A stretch of 64,000 nt of DNA from Dinghuibacter silviterrae (lineage in GTDB: Bacteria; Bacteroidota; Bacteroidia; Chitinophagales; Chitinophagaceae), in contig NZ_SODV01000002.1 of NCBI RefSeq assembly GCF_004366355.1, forward strand, positions 62,001 to 126,000. The letters run 5' to 3'. The position numbers were made by a program, and so were the translations under genes. The notes under the pieces are model-generated. The model did no database searches. It was not told the DNA's origin and saw only the letters and a list, made by a program, of their open reading frames with translations. Below, in pieces: positions 18,438 to 26,754 of this stretch; the first letter of the stretch is position 1, and every line of letters begins with the position of its first letter.

Positions 18438-19508
18438 ATGTCTTCCACCGCTGTCATTCTGATGAACCTGGGGTCCCCGGATTCAACCGAAGTAAAAGAT
18501 GTAAGAAAATATTTACACGAATTTTTAATGGACAAACGGGTGATCGACTATCCTTACCTGTTCCGGAAATTCCTGGTGGACGGCATCATCACGCGTTTCA
18601 GGGCGCCCAAATCGGCCCGGGCGTATCGTTCGATCTGGTGGCCGGAGGGCTCCCCGCTGATTGTTTTGACAAAAAAATTACAATCGGCCCTCCAGGCGGA
18701 GCTGGACCTGCCGGTGGAAATATCGATGCGGTATGGTAACCCGTCCATGAAGGCGGCGTATGACAAACTGGCGGCAGCGCACAAGGACCTGGAGGAGGTT
18801 TTGCTGATACCCCTGTACCCGCACTATGCGATGTCTTCATACGAAACGGCGGTAGAACATGCGGTGGCGGTTCACCGAAAACAAAAATATCCGTTCCGGA
18901 TCCGGGTCCTCCAGCCTTATTTCCAGGAACCGGCGTATGTCGGCGCGCTGGCGGAGAGCATCCGGCCTTACCTGAAGGAAGAGGTGGATTATATTCTTTT
19001 TAGCTATCACGGCGTACCGGTACGCCACATAAAAAAAGGCGACATCACGGGGCATCATTGTCTGCAGTCGGAGGACTGCTGCTGGGTGCATTCGGACGCA
19101 CACCGTTTTTGCTACCGGCACCAGGTATACGCCACGACGCGGCAGGTGGCTCAAGCCTTGGGTTTGACACCGGACCAGTACAGCGTTTCCTTTCAATCGA
19201 GGCTGGGCAGGGATGAGTGGATCAGCCCGTATACGGCGGGAGAGCTGGCGACCTTGCCCTCCAAGGGGATGAAACGGTTGCTGGTGGTCTGCCCGGCTTT
19301 TGTCAGCGACTGTCTCGAAACGCTGGAGGAAATCGCCGTCGAGGGAAAGCACACGTTCATGGAAGCGGGTGGGACTTCTTTCACCGCCATCCCGTGTTTA
19401 AACATACATCCGGACTGGGTCCGCGCACTGGCAGGTTGGGTTCGCGCGGCAGGAGAAGAGCATCCGCAGTGGAAGGCCCCGGCCGGTCAAAGAAAAGTTG
19501 CGTTATGA
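18438..19508 (+). CDS. hemH: Ferrochelatase
   Basis: 356 residues from the ATG at 18438; a TTG 9 bases earlier overlaps the -7 box and is rejected. Starts VILMNLGSPDS, typical of HemH, and has the catalytic histidine H191 in FSYHGVPVRHIKKGD, followed by YATTRQVAQALGL and SVSFQSRLGRDEW. It inserts Fe2+ into protoporphyrin IX at the membrane. A cysteine-rich segment (C208, C214, C215, C225) sits just after the active-site histidine; whether it binds metal is unknown. First gene of the plus-strand operon, overlapping hemG by ATGA. Confidence 0.96.
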   Translation: MSSTAVILMNLGSPDSTEVKDVRKYLHEFLMDKRVIDYPYLFRKFLVDGIITRFRAPKSARAYRSIWWPEGSPLIVLTKKLQSALQAELDLPVEISMRYGNPSMKAAYDKLAAAHKDLEEVLLIPLYPHYAMSSYETAVEHAVAVHRKQKYPFRIRVLQPYFQEPAYVGALAESIRPYLKEEVDYILFSYHGVPVRHIKKGDITGHHCLQSEDCCWVHSDAHRFCYRHQVYATTRQVAQALGLTPDQYSVSFQSRLGRDEWISPYTAGELATLPSKGMKRLLVVCPAFVSDCLETLEEIAVEGKHTFMEAGGTSFTAIPCLNIHPDWVRALAGWVRAAGEEHPQWKAPAGQRKVAL

Positions 19509-20770
19509 AGATCGTCGTTGTTGGCGGTGGCGCCGCGGGTCTGACAGCAGCATTCGAGTTGCACAAGGCGGGCCGGCAGGTGGTGGTGCTGGAATCATCC
19601 CCCCGCGTGGGTGGTGTCATTGCCAGCAAAACCATGGGAGGTTTCGACCTGGACCTGGGGCCTAATTCGCTTGTCTGCACACCCGCGCTTCAGGCGCGTA
19701 TCGATGCCCTGGGGCTTGGACAGGACGTACTGGAAGCCGCTTCCGTGTCCAAAAACCGTTACCTGGTCAAAGACAGGACCCTGTACGCCTTGTCCCCCCA
19801 CCCGGTTAAACTGTTGAAGTCACCTTACTTGTCCTGGGGCGCCAAGTCCCGCATCTTTACCGAGCGCTTCCGTGCAAAAGGGGGCGGGGGAGACGAAAGC
19901 GTCGGCGCTTTTTTTGCGCGGCGTTTCGGCCGCGAAATCACCGAAGCGGTCGTTGATCCGATCTTCAGCGGCATCTATGCGGGCGATATCGCACGCCTCT
20001 CCCTGGAACAGGTATTGCCTGTGGCCGGTCGTTGGGAGCAAACGTATGGCTCGGTGATCAAGGGAATGATGAAGGAAAAAGAAACGCTAAAGGGCGGACG
20101 CAAGATCATCAACTTCAAAGGGGGGCTGCAGCGGTTGACGGATGCGCTGGCCGCGCCCCTGGCCGGGAACATCCATACAGGGGTCGCGGTCAGCGACATC
20201 CGTTTTGAAGGAGACCGTTTCCTGGTGACCCATTCCGGTGGCATATTGGAGGCGGACCGCGTCATCTATACAGGACCGCCGGGTGTCCTGGCGGGCGTTC
20301 CCGTGGACTATGCATCCGTCCGGACCCTGCACGTGACCGTTCCAGAGGACGCCCTGGACCTTCCACCGGGTTTTGGGTTTCTTGTCCCCAGCCGGGAGCG
20401 ATTGGCCCTGATGGGTTGCATATTCACTTCCTCGATTTTTCCTTCCAAGGCCCCCGAAGGGCAGGCGCTGCTGACCCTGATGACCGGCGGGGCACACCAT
20501 GCCGGGGAGCAGGTGGAGGACCTGCAGGAACGGGCGTTGGACGACCTGAAGGCCATTCTCCGCGTACGCGGAACACTCCGCGTGCTCCATGGCCAAACGT
20601 GGCGTTCAGCCATCCCTCAAAAGAACCTCGGTCACGCGCAGGTGCTTGCGACCCTCAAGGCTTACGAGGACGCACATCCGGGATTTTATTTCGCAGGAAG
20701 CGCCGTCAGCGGCGTATCTGTAGGAGACACTATGGAATATGCGGCGAAAGTCGTACATTCCATAGTATGA
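19505..20770 (+). CDS. hemG: Protoporphyrinogen oxidase, FAD-dependent HemY type
   Basis: 421 residues from the ATG at 19505, which overlaps the hemH stop (ATGA). The FAD-binding fold opens with IVVVGGGAAGLTAAFELHKAGRQVVVLE, then GFDLDLGPNSL, FFARRFGREITEAVVDPIFSGIYAGD and, near the end, FYFAGSAVSGVSVGDTMEYA. It oxidises protoporphyrinogen IX to protoporphyrin IX with O2, directly feeding the ferrochelatase encoded just before it. The longer frame back to 19217 runs through hemH and is not used. The stop overlaps the pntAA start (ATGA). Confidence 0.95.
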   Translation: MKIVVVGGGAAGLTAAFELHKAGRQVVVLESSPRVGGVIASKTMGGFDLDLGPNSLVCTPALQARIDALGLGQDVLEAASVSKNRYLVKDRTLYALSPHPVKLLKSPYLSWGAKSRIFTERFRAKGGGGDESVGAFFARRFGREITEAVVDPIFSGIYAGDIARLSLEQVLPVAGRWEQTYGSVIKGMMKEKETLKGGRKIINFKGGLQRLTDALAAPLAGNIHTGVAVSDIRFEGDRFLVTHSGGILEADRVIYTGPPGVLAGVPVDYASVRTLHVTVPEDALDLPPGFGFLVPSRERLALMGCIFTSSIFPSKAPEGQALLTLMTGGAHHAGEQVEDLQERALDDLKAILRVRGTLRVLHGQTWRSAIPQKNLGHAQVLATLKAYEDAHPGFYFAGSAVSGVSVGDTMEYAAKVVHSIV

Positions 20771-21882
20771 CGATTGGCGTCCTCAAAGAACCCCCCGGTG
20801 AAAATCGTGTGTCTGTCTTGCCGGAACAGGTAAGTACCCTTGCTGCCAAGGGCGCGGCAGTGTGGGTAGAGCAGGGCGCCGGTACCGGTGCATTTACCGG
20901 AGACGCGGTTTATGAAAAAGCCGGGGCGACTATTGCCGGCAGAGCGTCGGTTTTCAATTGCGCGCTTATTCTGGGTCTTCATTTACCCGCTCCTGCCGAG
21001 ATGGAATTGCTGGCCTCCAAAGTGCTGGTGGGTTTTTACCGTCCTTTATATGAACCGGCCCGGATGTATGAACTGGCGAAGGCCGGGGCCACCGTTTTCA
21101 GTCTCGATATGATCCCCCGCACCACGCGGGCGCAAAGCATGGATATCCTCAGCTCCCAGGCGAGTGTCGCGGGATACAGGGCCGTGTTGCTGGCGGCGGC
21201 TATGCTGCCCCGGTATTTCCCCATGATGATGACGGCGGCGGGTAGTGTTCCGCCTGCCCGGGTTTTGGTCTTGGGCGCAGGGGTGGCCGGTCTCCAGGCC
21301 GTGGCCACCGCCAGGCGCCTGGGCGCCGTAGTAGAGGTGTTCGACACCCGTCCCAGCGTGAGGGAAGAGGTGATGAGCCTGGGGGCGCGATTCGTGGAAG
21401 TGGAGGGTGCGGCCGACGCCTCCGGGGCGGGCGGGTATGCCGTAGAACAAAGCGAAGCTTTTCATAAAAAACAACAGGAAAGGATCGCCGCGGCGATCGC
21501 AGGGGCGGATGTGGTCATCACGACCGCCCAGATCCCCGGCAAACCCGCGCCCATCCTGGTGACGAACGCCATGCTGGACGGGATGCGGGAGGGTTCGGTG
21601 ATCATCGACCTGGCGGCCGCCACGGGAGGGAATACGGAGGTGACCAAAGACGGACGCACCGAAACATATAAGGGGGTGCGGATCGTCGGGGATTCTTCTT
21701 TGGCGTCCGGGATGCCCCTGGACGCCAGCCGTCTTTATGGAAAAAACGTCCTCCAGTTCCTGGCCCTTCTTCGGGGCAAAGACGGGGCGCTGACCCTGAA
21801 TTTTGAGGACGACCTGGTGGCGGGTTGTTGTATCACCCACGGGGGAGAGGTCGTTCATGAACGGATGAAAGCACTTTTGTAA
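20767..21882 (+). CDS. pntAA: NAD(P) transhydrogenase subunit alpha part 1 (NAD(H)-binding domain)
   Basis: 371 residues from the ATG at 20767. Resembles alanine dehydrogenase/PntA domain I: TIGVLKEPPGENRVSVLPEQV, VGFYRPLYEP, the SMDILSSQASVAGYRAVLLAA segment, and the Rossmann motif VLVLGAGVAGLQAVATARRLGAVVEVFDTRP. It binds NAD(H) on the cytosolic side of the proton-pumping transhydrogenase. The alpha chain is split into two genes here (part 2 follows after 1 base). Coupled to hemG by an ATGA overlap. Confidence 0.95.
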   Translation: MTIGVLKEPPGENRVSVLPEQVSTLAAKGAAVWVEQGAGTGAFTGDAVYEKAGATIAGRASVFNCALILGLHLPAPAEMELLASKVLVGFYRPLYEPARMYELAKAGATVFSLDMIPRTTRAQSMDILSSQASVAGYRAVLLAAAMLPRYFPMMMTAAGSVPPARVLVLGAGVAGLQAVATARRLGAVVEVFDTRPSVREEVMSLGARFVEVEGAADASGAGGYAVEQSEAFHKKQQERIAAAIAGADVVITTAQIPGKPAPILVTNAMLDGMREGSVIIDLAAATGGNTEVTKDGRTETYKGVRIVGDSSLASGMPLDASRLYGKNVLQFLALLRGKDGALTLNFEDDLVAGCCITHGGEVVHERMKALL

Positions 21883-21883
21883 T

Positions 21884-22198
21884 ATGGAATCCTTATTAAC
21901 CTGGATCGGCGACAACCAGCAGATGATCTATATCGTCTTGCTATCGATATTCCTGGGGGTGGAAGTCATCGGACGGGTTCCCAGCGTCCTCCATACCCCC
22001 CTGATGAGCGGGGCCAACGCCATCCACGGGGTGGTCATCATCGGAGCCATCATCGTCATGGGCGAGGCGGATCCGGATAATTATTCCGCGCTCCTTTTGG
22101 GATTTTTTGCCGTCCTGCTGGGGACGTTGAATGTCGTGGGCGGGTTCGTCGTGACGGATCGCATGCTGGAAATGTTCAAGCACAAAAAGAAAGGCTGA
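21884..22198 (+). CDS. pntAB: NAD(P) transhydrogenase subunit alpha part 2 (membrane helices)
   Basis: 104 residues. Three to four hydrophobic helices, with the conserved ...GVEVIGRVPSVLHTPLMSGANAIHGVVIIGAIIV segment of the transhydrogenase membrane domain II and a polar tail ending HKKKG. It forms part of the proton channel together with PntB. Lies 1 base after pntAA and overlaps pntB (TGATG). Confidence 0.95.
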   Translation: MESLLTWIGDNQQMIYIVLLSIFLGVEVIGRVPSVLHTPLMSGANAIHGVVIIGAIIVMGEADPDNYSALLLGFFAVLLGTLNVVGGFVVTDRMLEMFKHKKKG

Positions 22199-23565
22199 TG
22201 GTCTCGCTGCTTCCCCTGTGTTATATCCTTGGTTCCGTCACCTTCATCGTAGGGTTGAAAATGATGTCTCACCCTTCCACTGCCCGGAGGGGGAACCTGG
22301 TGGCCGCCAGTGGTATGGCCGTGGCTATAGCGGGTACCCTTTTCCTGTACCGGGACGGAGGTAAGGGGTTGCACAATTTCGGCTGGATCGCTTCGGGGCT
22401 TTTGGCCGGGGGTGTTTTGGGCGTCGTGGCCGCACGGAAGGTACGGATGACGGCCATGCCCGAAATGGTCAGTTTGTTTAATGGAATGGGGGGCGCCTGC
22501 GCGGCGCTGATTTCCCTGTCGGAATTCCGGCACGAGGGCATGGCGGCGCCTTTTACCCTGGCAGGGTTGGTGATCGGAAGCGTTTCTTTTGCCGGGAGTA
22601 TGGTGGCGTGGGGGAAATTAAATGGTTCTGTCAGGGACTTTGCCTTCCGGGGACAGCACTTCGTCAATATCCTTTTGTTCCTGGTGCTCTTAGGCGCCTC
22701 GATCTATATGGGCATTGCCCAGGTTCCGTTGCTGATATACGGGATTACGGCAGGGGCATTGGTGTACGGGGTTCTTTTCGTATTGCCCATCGGCGGGGCC
22801 GATATGCCGGTGGTGATCTCGCTGCTCAATTCTTTTACCGGCGTGGCGGCGGCCTGTGGCGGGTTTTTGTACCACAACCCGGTGATGCTGACGGGAGGAA
22901 TTCTTGTCGGATCGGCGGGTACCATCCTGACGATCCTGATGTGCAAGGCCATGAACCGGTCCCTCCTGAATGTGTTGATCGGGTCCTTTGGAGGCTCGGG
23001 TTCCGGCTCAGGCGGTGCCGGCGGAGCCGGGACTTACCGGGAGATCAGCCTGTCCGACGCCGCGGTGGTGCTGACTTATGCCCGGGAGGTCATGGTGGTG
23101 CCCGGGTACGGGCTGGCGGTCGCCCAGGCGCAACACGCCTGTCATGAATTGGAAAGACTCCTAAGCGCCAAGGGGGTGAATGTCCAGTACGCGATCCACC
23201 CCGTGGCGGGGCGTATGCCGGGGCACATGAACGTCCTTTTGGCGGAAGCGGATGTTTCTTATGACCGTCTCCTGGAAATGGAGGCGGCCAACGATCTTTT
23301 TTCCCATACCGACGTCGTCCTGGTGCTGGGCGCCAACGACGTCGTCAACCCCGCCGCCAAAGTGGATCCGTCCTCGCCGATATATGGGATGCCGATCCTG
23401 GAAGTAGAAAAGGCAAAACTGGTCATCGTCAATAAAAGAAGCATGAAACCGGGGTACGCCGGGATCGAGAATCAATTATTTTTCCAGCCCAAAACATCCA
23501 TGCTTTTCGGGGACGCCAAAGGGGTTCTTCAGCAGTTGATCGCGGAAATCAAGACAATCGGGTAA
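22198..23565 (+). CDS. pntB: NAD(P) transhydrogenase subunit beta
   Basis: 455 residues. About the first 270 are membrane helices (with VYGVLFVLPIGGADMPVVISLLNSFTG), then a flexible glycine-serine linker near residue 265, then the NADP(H)-binding domain III: EISLSDAAVVLTYAREVMVVPGYGLAVAQAQH, HPVAGRMPGHMNVLLAEA and DVVLVLGANDVVNPAA. The complex uses the proton gradient to make NADPH from NADH. Last gene of the hemH-hemG-pnt run; 135 non-coding bases follow. Confidence 0.95.
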   Translation: MVSLLPLCYILGSVTFIVGLKMMSHPSTARRGNLVAASGMAVAIAGTLFLYRDGGKGLHNFGWIASGLLAGGVLGVVAARKVRMTAMPEMVSLFNGMGGACAALISLSEFRHEGMAAPFTLAGLVIGSVSFAGSMVAWGKLNGSVRDFAFRGQHFVNILLFLVLLGASIYMGIAQVPLLIYGITAGALVYGVLFVLPIGGADMPVVISLLNSFTGVAAACGGFLYHNPVMLTGGILVGSAGTILTILMCKAMNRSLLNVLIGSFGGSGSGSGGAGGAGTYREISLSDAAVVLTYAREVMVVPGYGLAVAQAQHACHELERLLSAKGVNVQYAIHPVAGRMPGHMNVLLAEADVSYDRLLEMEAANDLFSHTDVVLVLGANDVVNPAAKVDPSSPIYGMPILEVEKAKLVIVNKRSMKPGYAGIENQLFFQPKTSMLFGDAKGVLQQLIAEIKTIG

Positions 23566-23633
23566 GATATGGTAGGAAAAGTGAATGTGTAATTTTTTGA
23601 GATTTTTGCGCTGATTTTTAAATTAAATGTCCC

Positions 23634-23641
23634 TAATTTTG
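23634..23641 (+). promoter_or_regulatory. -7 promoter box (TAATTTTG) for the glutamine synthetase gene
   Basis: Exact TAnnTTTG match in the AT-rich 135-base gap ahead of the glutamine synthetase gene, 59 bases before its ATG. A TTTTTG at 23603-23608 is a possible -33 element, though its spacing (25 bases) is longer than usual. Confidence 0.5.
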
Positions 23642-23700
23642 ACAACTTCTAAGAAACGGGTACTCATTATTAAATATTTCAATTCAAAACTATCTTCGCT

Positions 23701-25890
23701 ATGTCTCTCAGATTCCAGGCTATCAACAACCTCACCAAGGACGCCGCAGCGCCCGCGGAGAGCAACGCACGCATCACCGACCTTTTTGGCGACAACGTAT
23801 TCACCCTCAAGACCGCACGCCAATTTTTGAGTGACGAAGGGTATAAGAGCCTGGTTCATAGTATTAAAGAAGGTAAAAAGATCGATCGCGCCGTCGCCGG
23901 CCAGATCGCCAACGGTATCCGCGCCTGGGCCGAAACAAAGGGTGTTACCCACTTTACCCACTGGTTCCAACCCCTGACAGGTCTGACGGCCGAAAAACAC
24001 GACTCGTTTTTTACGCTGAAGAGCGACGGCACCGCCCTGGAAGAATTTGACGGGGCCGCGCTGATCCAGCAGGAACCCGACGCGTCCTCCTTCCCCTCCG
24101 GTGGTCTCCGCGCCACTTTCGAGGCCCGTGGCTATACCGGCTGGGATCCCTCCAGCCCCGCCTTTATCATGGAAACCGGGGAAGGCAAAACGCTTTGCAT
24201 CCCGACGATCTTCGTCTCCTATACCGGGGAATCCCTGGACTATAAGGCGCCCCTGCTCAAGGCCCTCGAAGCCCTGAACAAGGCAGCCGTCGACGTTTGC
24301 CACTATTTCGACCGGAACGTGTCCAAGGTGACCGCCACCCTGGGCTGGGAACAGGAATATTTCGTCATCGACGCCGGTCTGGCCAACGCCCGCCCCGACC
24401 TCGTCCTGAGCGGCCGCACCGTCTTCGGCGCCGGTCCCGCCCGCGGCCAGCAACTGGAAGACCACTACTTCGGTTCCATCCCTGAAAGGGTCTACGCCTT
24501 CATGCGTGATTTCGAAAATGAATCGTACAAGCTGGGTATCCCCCTGAAAACGCGGCACAACGAAGTGGCCCCTTCCCAGTTCGAGGTTGCCCCGATCTTC
24601 GAAGAAGTGAACATCGCCGTCGACCATAACATCCTGCTCATGGATATCATGACCCGTGTCGCCAAACGTCATGGCCTGGTTGTCCTGCTGCACGAAAAAC
24701 CCTTCGCCGGTATCAACGGGAACGGGAAACACAACAACTGGAGCATGGCCACCGACACCGGTGTCAACCTCCTGGGTCCCGGCCGTACGCCGAAGAACAA
24801 CCTCATGTTCCTGACCTTCTTCGTCAACACGATCAAGGCGGTTCATGACTACGCCGACCTGCTCCGCGCGTCGATCGCTTCCGCCCCCAACGACCACCGT
24901 CTGGGCGCCAACGAAGCACCTCCCGCCATCATCTCCGTTTTCGTCGGTCAATACCTGGCCAAAGTACTGGCCGATATCGAGTCCAAAGTAGGCGACAAGT
25001 TCGACGAGCAGGACGAAGCCGTCCTCAAACTGGACCTGCACCGGAGCATCCCGGAATTGCTGCTGGACAATACCGACCGCAACCGGACCTCTCCGTTCGC
25101 CTTCACGGGTAACAAATTCGAGTTCCGCGCCGTAGGGTCGAGCGCCAACTGCGCCAGCCCGATGACCGTCCTCAACGTCGTCATGGCCGAAACCCTCAAA
25201 GGCTTTAAGAAAGACGTCGACGCCCTGATCGAAAAGGGTGATAAAAAAGAAGTCGCCATCCTGCACGTCATCCGCAAGTACATCACCGAGAGCAAGTCGG
25301 TCCTGTTCGAAGGCGACGGGTATAGCGAAGAGTGGGAAAAAGAAGCCCACCGCCGCAAACTGCCCAACGTAAAGACCACCCCCCTGGCCCTCGACGCGAT
25401 GGTCACCGAAAAAGCAAAGGCGCTTTACGAACACAACGGCGTCTACACCCACTCCGAGCTGGAAGCCCGTCACGAGATCGAGCTGGAAAAATACATCAAG
25501 AAGGTACAGATCGAAGCCCGTATCATCGGTGACCTGGCCCTGAACCACATCATCCCCTCCGCGGTGAAATACCAGCATGTCCTGGCCTCCAATATCAAGA
25601 GCCTCAAGGAAGCCGGCCTGTCCGAGTCCGAGTACGCCAGCCAGCTGCGCATCCTGAAGGAAATCTCCGGCCACATCACCGTGATCGACACCAAGGTCGA
25701 AGAAATGGTAGAAAAAAGGAAGATCGCCAACAATATGACCAACACCCGGACCAAGGCCATCGCCTACCAGTCCGAAGTGAAGGACCCGTATTTCGACGAG
25801 ATCCGCTACCACGTTGACAAGCTGGAGCAACTGGTGGACGACCAATTCTGGACGCTGCCCAAGTATCGTGAAATGTTGTTTTTAAGATAG
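23701..25890 (+). CDS. glnN: Glutamine synthetase type III
   Basis: 729 residues, the large type III (GSIII) length rather than the ~450 of type I. Marks include GWDPSSPAFIMETGEGKTLCIPTIFVSYTGE, LGWEQEYFVID, KTRHNEVAPSQFEVAPIFEEVN (metal/glutamate site), HGLVVLLHEKPFAGINGNGKHNNWS and LGANEAPPAIISVFVG. It makes glutamine from glutamate, ammonium and ATP. Codon use is strongly biased to C-ending codons, as in highly expressed genes. It has its own promoter box and a strong terminator after the stop. Close to porin and ammonium channel genes, so part of a nitrogen-assimilation neighbourhood. Confidence 0.97.
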   Translation: MSLRFQAINNLTKDAAAPAESNARITDLFGDNVFTLKTARQFLSDEGYKSLVHSIKEGKKIDRAVAGQIANGIRAWAETKGVTHFTHWFQPLTGLTAEKHDSFFTLKSDGTALEEFDGAALIQQEPDASSFPSGGLRATFEARGYTGWDPSSPAFIMETGEGKTLCIPTIFVSYTGESLDYKAPLLKALEALNKAAVDVCHYFDRNVSKVTATLGWEQEYFVIDAGLANARPDLVLSGRTVFGAGPARGQQLEDHYFGSIPERVYAFMRDFENESYKLGIPLKTRHNEVAPSQFEVAPIFEEVNIAVDHNILLMDIMTRVAKRHGLVVLLHEKPFAGINGNGKHNNWSMATDTGVNLLGPGRTPKNNLMFLTFFVNTIKAVHDYADLLRASIASAPNDHRLGANEAPPAIISVFVGQYLAKVLADIESKVGDKFDEQDEAVLKLDLHRSIPELLLDNTDRNRTSPFAFTGNKFEFRAVGSSANCASPMTVLNVVMAETLKGFKKDVDALIEKGDKKEVAILHVIRKYITESKSVLFEGDGYSEEWEKEAHRRKLPNVKTTPLALDAMVTEKAKALYEHNGVYTHSELEARHEIELEKYIKKVQIEARIIGDLALNHIIPSAVKYQHVLASNIKSLKEAGLSESEYASQLRILKEISGHITVIDTKVEEMVEKRKIANNMTNTRTKAIAYQSEVKDPYFDEIRYHVDKLEQLVDDQFWTLPKYREMLFLR

Positions 25891-25930
25891 TTTTTATCGG
25901 GTAATTCCCATCGACATGAGAGAAACCGGA

Positions 25931-25970
25931 AAGGCCGCCCCAACCATCGAGGGCGGCCTTCCGTTTTTTT
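25931..25970 (+). terminator. Rho-independent terminator after glnN
   Basis: A perfect 10-bp stem (AAGGCCGCCC paired with GGGCGGCCTT), a 10-base loop and a run of seven Ts at 25964-25970. It starts 41 bases after the glnN stop. The related hairpin element at 26030 lies beyond it, so that element is probably outside the glnN message. Confidence 0.92.
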
Positions 25971-26029
25971 GCCTTTTCTCGGTTAAAAAACCAACCAGCC
26001 TTAGTCCTAGGTTCCACGGGCGTGCTGAA

Positions 26030-26142
26030 GTGCCGCGACGGGGTATGTCCATTTTACTCTTTTCCGCAGAGAACCGAAGCGACCGCCCATCGTTAGAATC
26101 TTCTGCGGAAAAGAGTAAAATGGACATACCCCGTCGCGGCAC
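26030..26142. repeat. Perfect 41-bp inverted repeat (hairpin element, copy 2)
   Basis: Arms 26030-26070 and 26102-26142 are exact reverse complements (41 of 41) around a 31-base loop. The stem carries the same core as copy 1 at 4766-4864: GGGGTATGTCCATTT, then T (A in copy 1), then ACTCTTTT. Outside the core the stem is new: an outer GTGCCGCGAC block and an inner CCGCAGA block, both perfectly paired. It lies between the 3' ends of the glnN gene and the convergent gene at 26194-26754, after the glnN terminator. Confidence 0.9.
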
Positions 26143-26193
26143 GCGAGGCGAGCTTGGGGTTAGGACGCAAGGACCTTACCGGAGTGGGGAGTG

Positions 26194-26754
26194 TTAGAAT
26201 CCCTGGAAGATCGCTTTTAGTTTGTAGGTTTTCAGTTGATTGTCGTAATCGAGGAGGTGGCTGTCGCGGCCGAATTGGACGTCGAGGGCGTAGCGGAAGG
26301 CCGTTTTGGCGGGGTAGGCGGCTTTGAGGTTTTCAATGGTTAATGGTTGAATGGCGTCCGAACCTGAGGTGCTGAAAAAGTATTCGGTTTTGACGATGGA
26401 GCCCTTTTCTTTGGGGAGGGCGCTTTTGGCGTATAGGTAGAAGCCGGCGGTGTCGATAATCTCGTAGGCCTGGTCTTCGAAAAAGCGGAAGTTCTTTTTG
26501 CCGTCGCTATACCCAAAGAGCTCGACCTTGAGGATATAGTATTTCTGACCACCGGAATCGATGGTGACGTGGGGGGCGCCGAGAAACTCATGGGTCCTGA
26601 TGATCACTTTGCGGCTGGAGGCGGGGGCCGAAAATTCGAGGTGGTGCTGGTCGAAATCTGCCTGTGTGCGGTATATGCCCTTTGTATCCGGATTCGTAAA
26701 AGCTTGCGTCAAGGTTAAAATCGGTAAAAGAGCAAATCGGATAAACATAAACAT
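26194..26754 (-). CDS. Secreted protein of unknown function
   Basis: 186 residues. An N-terminal hydrophobic stretch (FIRFALLPILTLTQAF, residues 4-19) reads as a signal peptide. The rest is soluble and beta-rich, with KVIIRTHEFLGAPHVTIDSGGQKYYILKVELFGYSDGKKNFRFFEDQAY and a C-terminal block rich in tyrosine and lysine. I do not recognise the family; general likeness is to small periplasmic proteins of Bacteroidota. A second in-frame ATG two codons in could be the start. It stands alone, convergent with glnN and divergent from the porin gene. Confidence 0.65.
   Translation of the reverse strand: MFMFIRFALLPILTLTQAFTNPDTKGIYRTQADFDQHHLEFSAPASSRKVIIRTHEFLGAPHVTIDSGGQKYYILKVELFGYSDGKKNFRFFEDQAYEIIDTAGFYLYAKSALPKEKGSIVKTEYFFSTSGSDAIQPLTIENLKAAYPAKTAFRYALDVQFGRDSHLLDYDNQLKTYKLKAIFQGF

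Noticed and set aside
19217-19504. Upstream extension of the hemG frame
   Set aside because: It lies wholly inside hemH in another frame, and the FAD-binding start at 19505 gives the normal N-terminus with an ATGA overlap.
23623-25845. A 740-codon open frame antisense to the glutamine synthetase gene
   Set aside because: It mirrors the strongly C-biased codon use of glnN, has no recognisable domain and is repetitive in composition; a classic shadow frame.
26092-26202. The 9-base word GTTAGAATC in the loop of hairpin 2 and again over the stop codon of the 26194 gene
   Set aside because: Short enough to be coincidence, and the flanks do not match.
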